This document shows positions 1 through 5,974 of a stretch of DNA of 6,478 nt, piece after piece. Where the stretch lies: NCBI GenBank assembly GCA_031284295.1, contig JAITAE010000157.1:1-6478 (forward strand), given 5' to 3'. The position numbers and the translations under genes are program-made. This DNA comes from Spirochaetaceae bacterium (GTDB lineage: Bacteria > Spirochaetota > Spirochaetia > Treponematales > Breznakiellaceae). Positions within the stretch are counted from its first letter, which is position 1. Each line of letters opens with the position of its first letter. Below the pieces are notes generated by a model. It did not search any database and had not been told where the DNA came from. It was given only the letters and a program-made list of their open reading frames with translations.

Positions 1-2
1 TT

Positions 3-140
3 TGCATTTGCCTTAGGGACGGGGGAGAAATTCCGGTGGGGCGCGGCGAGAGTGTGTTTATAGCCGAATACTCAGGCATTCGTCTTTCAGGTTCATTCGA
101 AGCCTACATAGCGTCCGGCCCGGCGCGCGCCGGGTCTTGA
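3..140 (+). CDS. C-terminal end of a mannose-6-phosphate isomerase-like cupin protein (partial)
   Basis: The frame opening at base 3 stays open for 45 codons to a TGA at 138-140; its start lies before the window. The translated tail has the pattern of the last cupin strands of class I mannose-6-phosphate isomerases: a short strand (CICLRDGGE), then IPVGRGESVFIAEYSGI, which matches the family's usual 'l..GdsvfiPa..g', then a final strand (LSGSFEAYIASG). These enzymes interconvert mannose-6-phosphate and fructose-6-phosphate in the cytoplasm and feed GDP-mannose and cell-surface sugar synthesis. The catalytic zinc ligands would lie upstream and cannot be checked. The last few codons (GPARAGS) run into a GC palindrome and look like a ragged end. 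The call rests on about 40 residues, so another sugar-phosphate cupin is possible. Confidence 0.55.
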   Translation, partial: CICLRDGGEIPVGRGESVFIAEYSGIRLSGSFEAYIASGPARAGS

Positions 141-152
141 GTCCCGCTTTTT
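119..152 (+). terminator. Possible intrinsic terminator after the cupin gene
   Basis: A perfect 16-base palindrome, CCCGGCGCGCGCCGGG (119-134), spans the last codons of the partial gene. Its right arm can instead pair as CGGG (131-134) with CCCG (143-146), directly followed by CTTTTT (147-152). Either fold could end the upstream transcript. The short second stem has the better-placed T run, while the strong palindrome lies 13 bases before it, so this is only a moderate terminator. Confidence 0.35.
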
Positions 153-208
153 GCAAGATACCGCCGGAGTTTTCTTTATGACGCCCCGCAATAATCAGCG
201 TTACCCTA

Positions 209-448
209 GTGGCCTCCACGCAGGCGCAGGCGGCTGATTGGGGGGTGAATAACCGGCTGCGCCGGTTATTTCCGGAGTTTGCTTCACAAAACAGCGTGTC
301 GCAAGCACGCTTGCTTAAGCTGTTTTGCCTGACGTTCTACCGCACGCTTAGCTACATAAGGAAGGAAACGAGCTTGCTGCGGCATTTTTTGCCTAAATGC
401 GCTCAATGTTTCGCGCGCCGTTATCGGGCTGGGGGGGGGGGGGGGTGA
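209..448 (+). CDS. Doubtful 79-residue ORF ending in a poly-G tract
   Basis: A GTG-initiated frame of 79 codons is open from 209 to a TGA at 446-448. I do not recognise the product. It is basic, with several Arg and Cys residues (a CAQC motif near residues 64-67), no signal peptide, no clear membrane segment, and five terminal glycines encoded by the G run at 431-445. There is no ribosome binding site before the GTG, and the frame runs through several perfect inverted repeats, which constrains codon choice in a way genes usually avoid. It may be a chance frame inside a repeat element. If translated, its length would depend on the G count: one extra G would extend it about 30 residues to the TGA at 538-540. 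Confidence 0.2.
   Translation: MASTQAQAADWGVNNRLRRLFPEFASQNSVSQARLLKLFCLTFYRTLSYIRKETSLLRHFLPKCAQCFARRYRAGGGGG
248..270. repeat. Perfect 10-bp hairpin with a TGC loop
   Basis: AATAACCGGC (248-257) pairs perfectly with GCCGGTTATT (261-270) around a three-base TGC loop. There is no T run after either side, so it is not a classical intrinsic terminator. The hairpin at 568-582 has the same TGC loop on an unrelated stem. Confidence 0.75.
287..327. repeat. Nested inverted repeat
   Basis: CAAAACAGC (287-295) is the exact reverse complement of GCTGTTTTG (319-327). Between them GCAAGC (301-306) and GCTTGC (309-314) form an inner inverted repeat with a two-base spacer. The nested symmetry is unlikely to be chance and suggests a structured transcript or a small palindromic repeat unit. 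No function is assigned. Confidence 0.6.
431..445 (+). repeat. Homopolymeric tract of 15 G
   Basis: Fifteen consecutive G residues close the doubtful frame starting at 209. Tracts of this length are prone to slipped-strand mispairing in replication, and in other bacteria they underlie phase variation. They are also a place where assemblies miscount bases, so the true length may differ. The tract lies about 200 bases before serS and well upstream of its promoter. Confidence 0.85.
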
Positions 449-612
449 TGCCCCTATATGCCGGTAACGGCATGGAAAACAGCGCCCTCTTCATATCAAG
501 AATCATTGTGAACCTAGCTAATTGCAGGGACAACAACTGACATACCTGTGCATTTAAAAGGCGTTTGGCGGTATGCTACCGCGTAGCGGACTTTAAACCC
601 ACTGGTGGGGCG

Positions 613-640
613 TTGACAAAGGCGGGACAAGAGGTATCAT
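613..640 (+). promoter_or_regulatory. Sigma70-type promoter for serS and the operon
   Basis: A consensus -35 hexamer TTGACA (613-618) is followed, after a 16-base spacer, by TATCAT (635-640), which matches the -10 consensus at five of six positions. The expected transcription start, seven bases past the -10 box, is about 647, the A of the serS ATG. The Shine-Dalgarno-like GAGGT (631-635) overlaps the -10 box, so a transcript from this promoter would not contain it. It would serve only a longer transcript starting upstream. Confidence 0.7.
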
Positions 641-646
641 AAAAAC

Positions 647-1924
647 ATGCTTGATTACAGATTCATTGTCGATAATTTGGACGCGGTTAAGGCGAACATA
701 AAGAACCGGTTCATGGACGCGGACGCGGACGCTGTGGCGCGGCTGTTCCGGCAGCGGACAGAGCTTAGCACAAAGCTGCAGGGCTTGCAGCGCGACAGAA
801 ACAACAACTCCGCCGCTATGAAAGGCAAACTGGACAACGATAAACGCGCCCTGATCATCGAGGAAGGCAAAAAGATAAAGGACGAGATCGCGGCTGCGGA
901 GGCGGCTCTGAAGCAAACCGAGGCGGAGATGGAGGCGGAAGCGCGGAAAATTCCGAACATGGCCCACCCGGATGTGCCCGCCGGCAAGGACGATGAAGAC
1001 TGCATAGAGGTAAAGCGCGTCGGTGAGCCCGGAAAGTTTGATTTTCAGCCCAGTGACCATGTTGTGCTTGGGCAGGAACTGGATATTATTGATTTTGATA
1101 CGGCGACCAAGGTATCGGGCGCGAAATTCTATTACCTAAAAAACGAAGGCGTCTTTTTGGAACTGGGCCTGGTTCGCTATGCCCTGGATATTCTGCAAAA
1201 AAAAGGCTTTACGCCGTTCATTACACCGGATATTGCGAAGGACGAGATACTGTCTGGGATAGGCTTCAACCCGCGCGGGGCGGAAACCAATATTTACAGC
1301 CTGGAGGACGGTTCGGGCTGCCTTGTCGGGACGGCGGAGATAACGCTGGGCGGTTACTATTCGGGCACGATAATTCCGGCGGACGAACTGCCGGTACGGA
1401 TGGCGGGCCTTTCGCACTGTTTCCGCAGGGAAGCGGGCGCGGCGGGGCAGTTTTCCAAAGGACTGTACCGTGTACATCAGTTTACAAAGCTGGAAATGTT
1501 TGTTTACTGTCTGCCGGAACAGTCGGACGCGCTGCACGAGGAACTGCGGCTTATCGAGGAGGAAATTTTCAGCGGACTTGAGATACCCTTCCGTGTTGTG
1601 GACACCTGCGCCGGCAGCCTGGGAGCGCCCGCCTATCGTAAATGGGATTTGGAGGCATGGCTGCCCGGCAGGAACGGCGGCGAGTATGGGGAGGTTACCT
1701 CCACGTCAAACTGTACCGACTACCAGGCGCGCCGGCTTAACATCCGCTACAAGGACGCGGACGGGAAAAACAGATTCGTCCACATGCTGAACGGCACCGC
1801 CGTCGCGGTATCGCGCGCGATGATAGCCATTATCGAAAATTTCCAGCAGGCGGACGGTACTGTTAAAATTCCGGCGGCGCTTGCGCCTTACTGCGGTTTT
1901 GACGTGATAAGGCGCAAGGTTTAA
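647..1924 (+). CDS. serS: Seryl-tRNA synthetase
   Basis: This cytoplasmic class II aminoacyl-tRNA synthetase charges tRNA-Ser with serine using ATP, and supplies Ser-tRNA for selenocysteine where that pathway exists. The 425-residue length is normal. The N-terminus (MLDYRFIVDNLDAVKANI) is typical, which fixes the start. Residues about 27-100 are charged and heptad-like, forming the long coiled-coil arm that grips the tRNA extra arm. Motif 1 lies around residues 178-194 (GFTPFITPDI), the serine-site TAE at 229-231, motif 2 at 259-283 (FRREAGAAG through RVHQFTKLE), the conserved SNCTDYQARR at 354-363, and motif 3 at 382-400 (LNGTAVAVSR and IIENFQ) with its invariant Arg at 390. All key residues are present. 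The GTAE-type substrate loop resembles the Thermus-like subgroup rather than E. coli. It is the first gene of a four-gene plus-strand block. Confidence 0.97.
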   Translation: MLDYRFIVDNLDAVKANIKNRFMDADADAVARLFRQRTELSTKLQGLQRDRNNNSAAMKGKLDNDKRALIIEEGKKIKDEIAAAEAALKQTEAEMEAEARKIPNMAHPDVPAGKDDEDCIEVKRVGEPGKFDFQPSDHVVLGQELDIIDFDTATKVSGAKFYYLKNEGVFLELGLVRYALDILQKKGFTPFITPDIAKDEILSGIGFNPRGAETNIYSLEDGSGCLVGTAEITLGGYYSGTIIPADELPVRMAGLSHCFRREAGAAGQFSKGLYRVHQFTKLEMFVYCLPEQSDALHEELRLIEEEIFSGLEIPFRVVDTCAGSLGAPAYRKWDLEAWLPGRNGGEYGEVTSTSNCTDYQARRLNIRYKDADGKNRFVHMLNGTAVAVSRAMIAIIENFQQADGTVKIPAALAPYCGFDVIRRKV

Positions 1925-1934
1925 ACCGCGGGCT

Positions 1935-3227
1935 TTGTTTGCCGCTGTCAAAATCAGTATTTTGAAATTACTAAACAATCTGAACACGGCCTTTAACCGT
2001 AATATTTTTTACAACAGTGTGGGTTCTTTTACATACTGCTTTTTTCAATACCTGCTTACAATTATGATTTTGCGGATGAAAGGGGCGGAAGACGCCGGCG
2101 TTTATTCGCTTTCCTACACATTTACGAATATTTTTGCGACGGTTGCGGCCTTTGGCATGGGCAATTACCAGATAAGCGATGTTACCGGACGGCACACGGA
2201 CGGCACTTATATCGCGGCGCGGATATGTACAAGCGCCGCGGCGCTTGTATGTTTTGCGGCGGCTTTGTTTTTTGCGGATTTTTCCCGCAGCGCGCTGTTA
2301 TGTTGCTCGGCTTTGCTGCTGTACAGGCTGCTGGAAGGACTGGCCGGCGTCTATCTTTGTGTTCTTCAAAAATTTGAAGACTACAAATCTATAGGCATAT
2401 CGAACTGCATCAAGGGAGGTATTACTTTTTTGGCATTCTGTACCGCGCTGTATTTTTGGGAATTGCCGCAGGCCGTTCTTGCCATGTCGGCGGCTTTTTT
2501 GCCGGTCTTTGTCCTGTTTGACATTCCGCGCGCTACGCGCCGCGCGGGATTCACGGCAAAGGCGGTAAAACGCGATATAATCAATGTATTGCTCCCGTCT
2601 TTTGTGCTGGTACTGCAAAGTCTTACATACTTTTGCATGACATTTTTTACACGTTATGTCATCGAAAAGACATATTCCATGGAAGAGTTAGGCTATTTTT
2701 CTTCAATAACTTTAATCATGTTTGTTTTGCCGTTCCTGACAGGGCCAACCTTGAATGTTTTTATTCCCGGATTGAGCGGACTGTATGCCGAAAAAAAATA
2801 CTATATCATAAGACGTATGACATTTCGTATGGGCATTTGCGTAATTGCGGCAACAGTATTAATGAGTGTTTCTTCGCTTGTATGGGGGCGCTTTGCGTTA
2901 AAGCTTGTATTCGGGGAAAAGATACTGTCGTACAGTTTTATTTTAATGCCCACGCTGATAGCTTCAGGTTTTTTGCTGGGCTGCGGGGTGCTGGGAAGCA
3001 TACTCATAGCGATGCGGAAACGTGTGGAATCTTTGATAGCGGGCGCTGCCGGGGCCGGTATGGCGATACTCAGTTGTCCGGCGCTTGTCCGCCATTTCTA
3101 CATGAACGGCGCGATATACAGCCTTATACTGGCATTCACGGTACAGGGGCTCATCATGCTGGTCGTAATACTGCGCGACATACGCGACATAAAGGATGTT
3201 TCCGCTTTTACCGATAATAAGAAGTAG
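1935..3227 (+). CDS. Oligosaccharide flippase-like membrane protein (MOP/Wzx family)
   Basis: This 430-residue, strongly hydrophobic protein has about 12 predicted membrane segments, near residues 30-46, 55-75, 95-114, 119-140, 160-175, 179-196, 216-238, 253-272, 298-318, 333-356, 366-384 and 393-413. Its layout, including a short polar N-terminus (NRNIFYNSVGSF), GAEDAGVYSLSYTFTNIF after the first helix, and IEKTYSMEELGYFSSITLIMF in the middle, is that of polysaccharide export proteins in the multidrug/oligosaccharidyl-lipid/polysaccharide superfamily. Such proteins flip undecaprenyl-linked sugar units across the inner membrane. The substrate is unknown. The first available start is TTG at 1935, ten bases after the serS stop, with no good ribosome binding site. 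A second in-frame TTG ten codons on has none either, so the start is uncertain and translation may be coupled to serS. No glycosyltransferase lies in view. Confidence 0.8.
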   Translation: MFAAVKISILKLLNNLNTAFNRNIFYNSVGSFTYCFFQYLLTIMILRMKGAEDAGVYSLSYTFTNIFATVAAFGMGNYQISDVTGRHTDGTYIAARICTSAAALVCFAAALFFADFSRSALLCCSALLLYRLLEGLAGVYLCVLQKFEDYKSIGISNCIKGGITFLAFCTALYFWELPQAVLAMSAAFLPVFVLFDIPRATRRAGFTAKAVKRDIINVLLPSFVLVLQSLTYFCMTFFTRYVIEKTYSMEELGYFSSITLIMFVLPFLTGPTLNVFIPGLSGLYAEKKYYIIRRMTFRMGICVIAATVLMSVSSLVWGRFALKLVFGEKILSYSFILMPTLIASGFLLGCGVLGSILIAMRKRVESLIAGAAGAGMAILSCPALVRHFYMNGAIYSLILAFTVQGLIMLVVILRDIRDIKDVSAFTDNKK

Positions 3228-3230
3228 CGC

Positions 3231-3236
3231 GGGAGG
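3231..3236 (+). promoter_or_regulatory. Ribosome binding site supporting the lipoprotein start at 3243
   Basis: GGGAGG lies six bases before the ATG at 3243. The in-frame GTG at 3237 touches it directly and is therefore unlikely to be used. The later ATG at 3285 has only GGGGGA (3266-3271), 13 bases upstream. Confidence 0.6.
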
Positions 3237-3242
3237 GTGAAA

Positions 3243-4595
3243 ATGCCGCATATTAATGTTTTATTGGGGGAAAAACTTTCTGTAATGCGAAATATAGCGA
3301 AATTTGTGTTGATTGCCGCCGCTCTTATATCCGGGAGCTGTTTGGGATCGGTGCCGGTTTTTGTAACGGACGTTGACATCGGCAATTTTTCACTGCCCTG
3401 GTACAGTCCGCCCAATGACCTGGGTGGAACGAACACCATGCGGTCAAACATGGAAGGATTGTACATAAACCAAGCCTATATGACATCTGACGGCGTAACC
3501 CATATAGTTCTGAAAGGAACCATTGACAGCGGCATACCGGAAGGCCTGCTGTGGAGTGATATATTGGTAGCCGGAACCAATTCCACCGGCGAATACGGAA
3601 CATACGGCTATACCATGTCCGGCGGCAGCTACGGCGGCTACGGAGATTTTAAGATAGGTACATTATCGGCTGACACGGGCGGTTCCCTTGCGATAGGAGG
3701 GCTCGATTTTTCGGCGGAATGGGTGATGGCGGCCCCTTACTCGGCCGTCGTGATCCGCGGGCTTGTGGAAGATAATGTGGATGTAACGATTACCGAAACC
3801 AATGAGAGCCTTTATCTTTACTCGTTAGATTACCGCAAGACCGAAACAAAAAATGAAATATTTAAACCTAACAACAGTGGCAGAATGCAAAAAATAGCTT
3901 ATTACTCAAATGGTAATAAGCCAAACAGTTTCAAGAACGCTAACGGTAAGGCCCGCGGCGGTTACATGGTGCTGATTTCAAAGAAAGCCGACCCCGCCAC
4001 GGCCATGATAGAGTTAGATTACAGGGACGGCACAAAGAAAAAGTACAACATCGACTATAGCGGGGTAAACTTTAATGAGGTAGAGCTTACAAGCGTAACA
4101 TTTCAAAATCCGACGCCGCCGGTAGGTTCTTATAGTGTAGGGGCGGGGTCTGTTGTTGAAGAAACGCTGCAGTACAACAATGTTGCTGCTACTAATGGTA
4201 ATGGTAATATATACGCGGGCAGCATATCCGCACGCGCGGGTACGTCGCCTGTGTCTGTGCCTGTGCCTTTGCTTCTGCGGCCTCTGTACGAGCCTGCAAA
4301 AAAGTCCGCGATCGATGATGGCACGGACCCAAGACAAAATACGACAAACATGATACACAGAATCTGGTTTGAACTTGCTGATCCGTCTATTTACAGCAAA
4401 GATAATTTCGCTCTGGTATGGGATGACAAGACGCAGTCGATCAAGCCGTATCTTAAAGAAAACGCGGCGCCGCTTTATGATGAAGAGTCTGTAGATATAA
4501 CTATCCACGCTGAACTGCGAAAGCCGTACGGGGGTTCAAACATACGGGAATTCACATTCAGTTTTGAAGTATTGGGAGATACACCTTCGCCGTAA
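3243..4595 (+). CDS. Unrecognised lipoprotein, about 440-450 residues
   Basis: I do not recognise this family. From the ATG at 3243 the product has 450 residues, and from the ATG at 3285 it has 436. The second start gives a textbook short signal, with MRN, a hydrophobic stretch FVLIAAALI, then SGSC with the lipid-modified Cys at residue 19. The first start has the better ribosome binding site but a longer n-region. The lipobox is relaxed, as is common in spirochaetes. The mature part looks beta-rich and mostly polar. It has a Gly/Tyr-rich patch (near residues 117-136 from the first start), a basic segment near the middle (DYRDGTKKKYNIDY) and a Val/Pro/Leu stretch (PVSVPVPLLLRPL). It ends in VDITIHAELRKP...EFTFSFEVLGD, a strand pattern like an immunoglobulin-like or adhesin domain. 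It lies between a flippase and a barrel protein, suggesting an envelope role. Confidence 0.75.
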   Translation: MPHINVLLGEKLSVMRNIAKFVLIAAALISGSCLGSVPVFVTDVDIGNFSLPWYSPPNDLGGTNTMRSNMEGLYINQAYMTSDGVTHIVLKGTIDSGIPEGLLWSDILVAGTNSTGEYGTYGYTMSGGSYGGYGDFKIGTLSADTGGSLAIGGLDFSAEWVMAAPYSAVVIRGLVEDNVDVTITETNESLYLYSLDYRKTETKNEIFKPNNSGRMQKIAYYSNGNKPNSFKNANGKARGGYMVLISKKADPATAMIELDYRDGTKKKYNIDYSGVNFNEVELTSVTFQNPTPPVGSYSVGAGSVVEETLQYNNVAATNGNGNIYAGSISARAGTSPVSVPVPLLLRPLYEPAKKSAIDDGTDPRQNTTNMIHRIWFELADPSIYSKDNFALVWDDKTQSIKPYLKENAAPLYDEESVDITIHAELRKPYGGSNIREFTFSFEVLGDTPSP

Positions 4596-4630
4596 TGAAC
4601 GGGTTGGTCTGCCGGTGTAAAACAGCTTTT

Positions 4631-4638
4631 GGGAGGAG
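4631..4638 (+). promoter_or_regulatory. Strong ribosome binding site of the barrel protein
   Basis: GGGAGGAG lies five bases before the ATG at 4644. It rules out the in-frame TTG at 4629, which falls before this site and would add five residues ahead of the signal peptide. Confidence 0.8.
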
Positions 4639-4643
4639 CGCTT

Positions 4644-5411
4644 ATGAACAAAAAAGTGTATTTGGCTATCGGCGTTATTTTTTTATCGGCGCCTGTATTT
4701 TCATTCGATTTTAATACCGGTTACGGGTTCAGCCTCGGCGCGAACTTTGACGCGCTTTCAACTGAATTAAGTGACGGATCGGCGCCGCGCCAGTCGTATA
4801 ATCAGTTCAATTTTGGCGCGATGGTTTTTTTTGAAAAAGGTTTTTTGGTGGCGGATTTAAGTTTTTGTGGCTCTTTTACCGGTTTTATATACCACAATAT
4901 GCTGAAGCCGTACACTTTTATAGGTGATGATTACCATCTGGCAGGATCGAATATAGGGCTGGGGGTGTACTTCAAGTACCCGTTCCCTCTGGACAGCGTA
5001 ACCGTTTTTGCCACGGCGGGGATACAGGGCATCCTGGGCCTGTCCCAGACTTTTTCAAAAGACTATGAGCCGCGGAACGCGCGAAAGGGCAACAACTACG
5101 GACAGGCATCCGACTGGTCCGTACTGGCGTTTAAGGCCGGGGGCGGCGTTGACATCGATATAAGTGATAAAATGTTTTTCCGCGGCGGCCTTTTGATAAA
5201 TTACAGGCTTAACAGCCCTTTGGATAGTGCTTTTTTGCACAATATACTGAGTGCGGGCAATCCTGTAGCCAGAAATTTTAACATGGGTTTTGAATTTGAA
5301 TTCCTGCTGGGTTACAAAATAGGCTCAGGCGGCGGCGGAGCCGCCCCATCCGGCAGTCCCGGCAGTCCCGGTGGAAGCAGGAACAACGATGATATTTACT
5401 ATCCTAAATGA
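4644..5411 (+). CDS. Putative outer-membrane beta-barrel protein
   Basis: The 255-residue product begins with a clear Sec signal peptide (MNKK, hydrophobic core VYLAIGVIFL, likely cleavage near residue 20 after SAPVFS). The mature part alternates short amphipathic strands rich in Gly and aromatics: FNTGYGFSLGANFD, YNQFNFGAMVFF, FLVADLSFCGSFTGF, SNIGLGVYFKYPF, VTVFATAGIQGILG, VLAFKAGGGVDIDI, MFFRGGLLINYRL, and FNMGFEFEFLLGYKIG. About eight strands fit a small OmpA- or OmpW-sized barrel. No specific family is recognised. After the last strand it carries an unusual tail of about 27 residues, a Gly/Ser/Pro linker ending NNDDIYYPK, where most barrels stop at an aromatic residue. It starts 48 bases after the lipoprotein gene in the same operon, so the two may be partners at the cell surface. 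Confidence 0.75.
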   Translation: MNKKVYLAIGVIFLSAPVFSFDFNTGYGFSLGANFDALSTELSDGSAPRQSYNQFNFGAMVFFEKGFLVADLSFCGSFTGFIYHNMLKPYTFIGDDYHLAGSNIGLGVYFKYPFPLDSVTVFATAGIQGILGLSQTFSKDYEPRNARKGNNYGQASDWSVLAFKAGGGVDIDISDKMFFRGGLLINYRLNSPLDSAFLHNILSAGNPVARNFNMGFEFEFLLGYKIGSGGGGAAPSGSPGSPGGSRNNDDIYYPK

Positions 5412-5417
5412 TTAAAT

Positions 5418-5473
5418 GGACGCTCAAAGAATGAAGCGGCGGTACCTTCATTATTTTTAAACTTTGAGCGTCT
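5418..5473. terminator. Nested bidirectional terminator between converging genes
   Basis: GACGCTCAAAG (5419-5429) is the exact reverse complement of CTTTGAGCGTC (5462-5472). Inside it, AATGAAG (5430-5436) pairs with CTTCATT (5446-5452) and is followed by ATTTTT (5453-5458). The inner hairpin plus T run would end plus-strand operon transcripts. The outer stem, bordered by AT-rich sequence on both sides, could also stop minus-strand ssb transcripts. The position between two convergent stop codons (5411 and 5502) supports this. Confidence 0.75.
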
Positions 5474-5501
5474 GAAATTTAATTAAAGGCGGCCGTTTCA
5501 G

Positions 5502-5924
5502 TTAAACCATCGCCTCCTTTTGGTGAAACGCCGCGGCTTTTGCGATTTCTGAAACTTCACCTGCCTGCGGGCAAGCGCCGTTTTCGCCGTCTTTCTTGAA
5601 ATCCGGGCGGAATTCAATGTGTTCCGCTATAATGCTTACTTTGGAATGGGTTTTTCCCTCCGTGTCGTTCCAGCGGTCCTGCTTCAAACGTCCTACGACC
5701 CTTACGCCTCTGCCTTTGTGCCCGAGCTCGTGGCAGTTTTCCGCAAGTTTTGACCACGCCTCTACATCAAAAAAACTTACTTCTTTCTCCAAACCGCTAT
5801 CATGTTTGCAGTAGCGGTTGGAAGCAAGACTGAAAGTACACAATGGTGTACCCTTGGCAGTGGAACGTAATATCGGATCACGTACCAGGTTGCCCTCGAT
5901 CAAGATAGAATTGAGATTGTTCAT
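5502..5924 (-). CDS. ssb: Single-stranded DNA-binding protein
   Basis: The 140-residue protein is an OB-fold single-stranded DNA-binding protein of the SSB/PriB type, which coats exposed DNA during replication, recombination and repair. Residues 1-105 cover the fold: NSILIEGNLVRDPILR at the start, TFSLASNRY at 30-38, FFDVEAWSKLAENC at 51-64 with Trp57, RVVGRLKQDRW at 75-85 with Trp85, and VSIIAEHIEF at 96-105. The two Trp positions correspond to base-stacking residues of the family. The tail is only about 35 residues and ends AAAFHQKEAMV. It lacks the acidic DDDIPF-like tip that usually recruits partner enzymes, and no frame beyond the stop encodes one. AAGAGGG four bases before the ATG supports the start. 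The gene stands alone here, not in the common rpsF-ssb-rpsR cluster, so it may be a secondary copy. Confidence 0.93.
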   Translation of the reverse strand: MNNLNSILIEGNLVRDPILRSTAKGTPLCTFSLASNRYCKHDSGLEKEVSFFDVEAWSKLAENCHELGHKGRGVRVVGRLKQDRWNDTEGKTHSKVSIIAEHIEFRPDFKKDGENGACPQAGEVSEIAKAAAFHQKEAMV

Positions 5925-5935
5925 AACGCCCTCTT

Positions 5936-5965
5936 AAAAAAAGTTCCGGACGCTTAGAGCGCCGG
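5936..5965 (-). terminator. Attenuator-like hairpin with T7 run in the ssb leader
   Basis: Read on the minus strand, CCGGCGCT pairs with AGCG-T-CCGG (one bulged base) around a CTA loop at 5946-5965. AAC and seven T (5942-5936) follow. This is intrinsic-terminator architecture, yet the next bases are the ssb ribosome binding site and the ATG is only 11 bases past the T run. There is no room for a separate promoter in between, so any transcript translating ssb has to pass it. That fits transcriptional attenuation. Confidence 0.55.
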
Positions 5966-5974
5966 TCAGGGAGC

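Larger units (their letters stand above)
141..646. other. Hairpin-rich intergenic region with no convincing gene
   Basis: About 500 bases separate the cupin tail from serS. I see no tRNA, rRNA, RNase P, tmRNA or SRP RNA signature. The stretch is dense in inverted repeats: AATCAGC (193-199) with GCTGATT (233-239) enclosing a GTGG/CCAC hairpin; a 10-bp hairpin at 248-270; CAAAACAGC (287-295) with GCTGTTTTG (319-327) enclosing GCAAGC/GCTTGC; GGCA/TGCC around five T; ATGCCG-GTAA-CGGCAT at 458-473; and GCGGTA-TGC-TACCGC at 568-582. It also holds a 15-G run. A 19-codon frame at 178-237 (ATG, with GGAG nine bases upstream, encoding MTPRNNQRYPSGLHAGAGG) has a usable start but no recognised role. The region resembles a dispersed structured repeat or unrecognised RNA more than protein-coding DNA. 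Confidence 0.6.

Noticed and set aside
178..237. 19-codon frame as a serine-sensing leader peptide for serS
   Set aside because: Only one Ser codon, and it lies more than 400 bases before serS with a separate strong promoter in between.
141..646. Possible tRNA, T-box or other known riboswitch upstream of serS
   Set aside because: No cloverleaf, no T-box consensus and no known riboswitch core could be found. The hairpins do not fit these families.
714..732. GACGCG tandem triplication in serS
   Set aside because: It encodes DADADA in the known variable linker leading to the coiled-coil arm and needs no special explanation.
593..1060. 155-codon minus-strand frame opposite the start of serS, and other antisense frames across serS
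   Set aside because: serS is certain in the plus frame, and these are GC-driven antisense shadows with no ribosome binding site or recognisable domain.
2633..3217. 194-codon plus-strand frame within the flippase gene
   Set aside because: It overlaps the flippase in another frame, while the flippase frame has consistent membrane segments. The alternative is rich in Cys, His and Arg as expected of a shadow.
4248..4275. Imperfect six-base repeat (GTGTCT/GTGCCT) in the lipoprotein gene
   Set aside because: Only about three imperfect units that simply encode a Val/Pro stretch. It is too short and degenerate to call a slippage tract.
5596..5814. 72-codon plus-strand frame opposite ssb
   Set aside because: The minus-strand ssb is unmistakable, so this is its complement.
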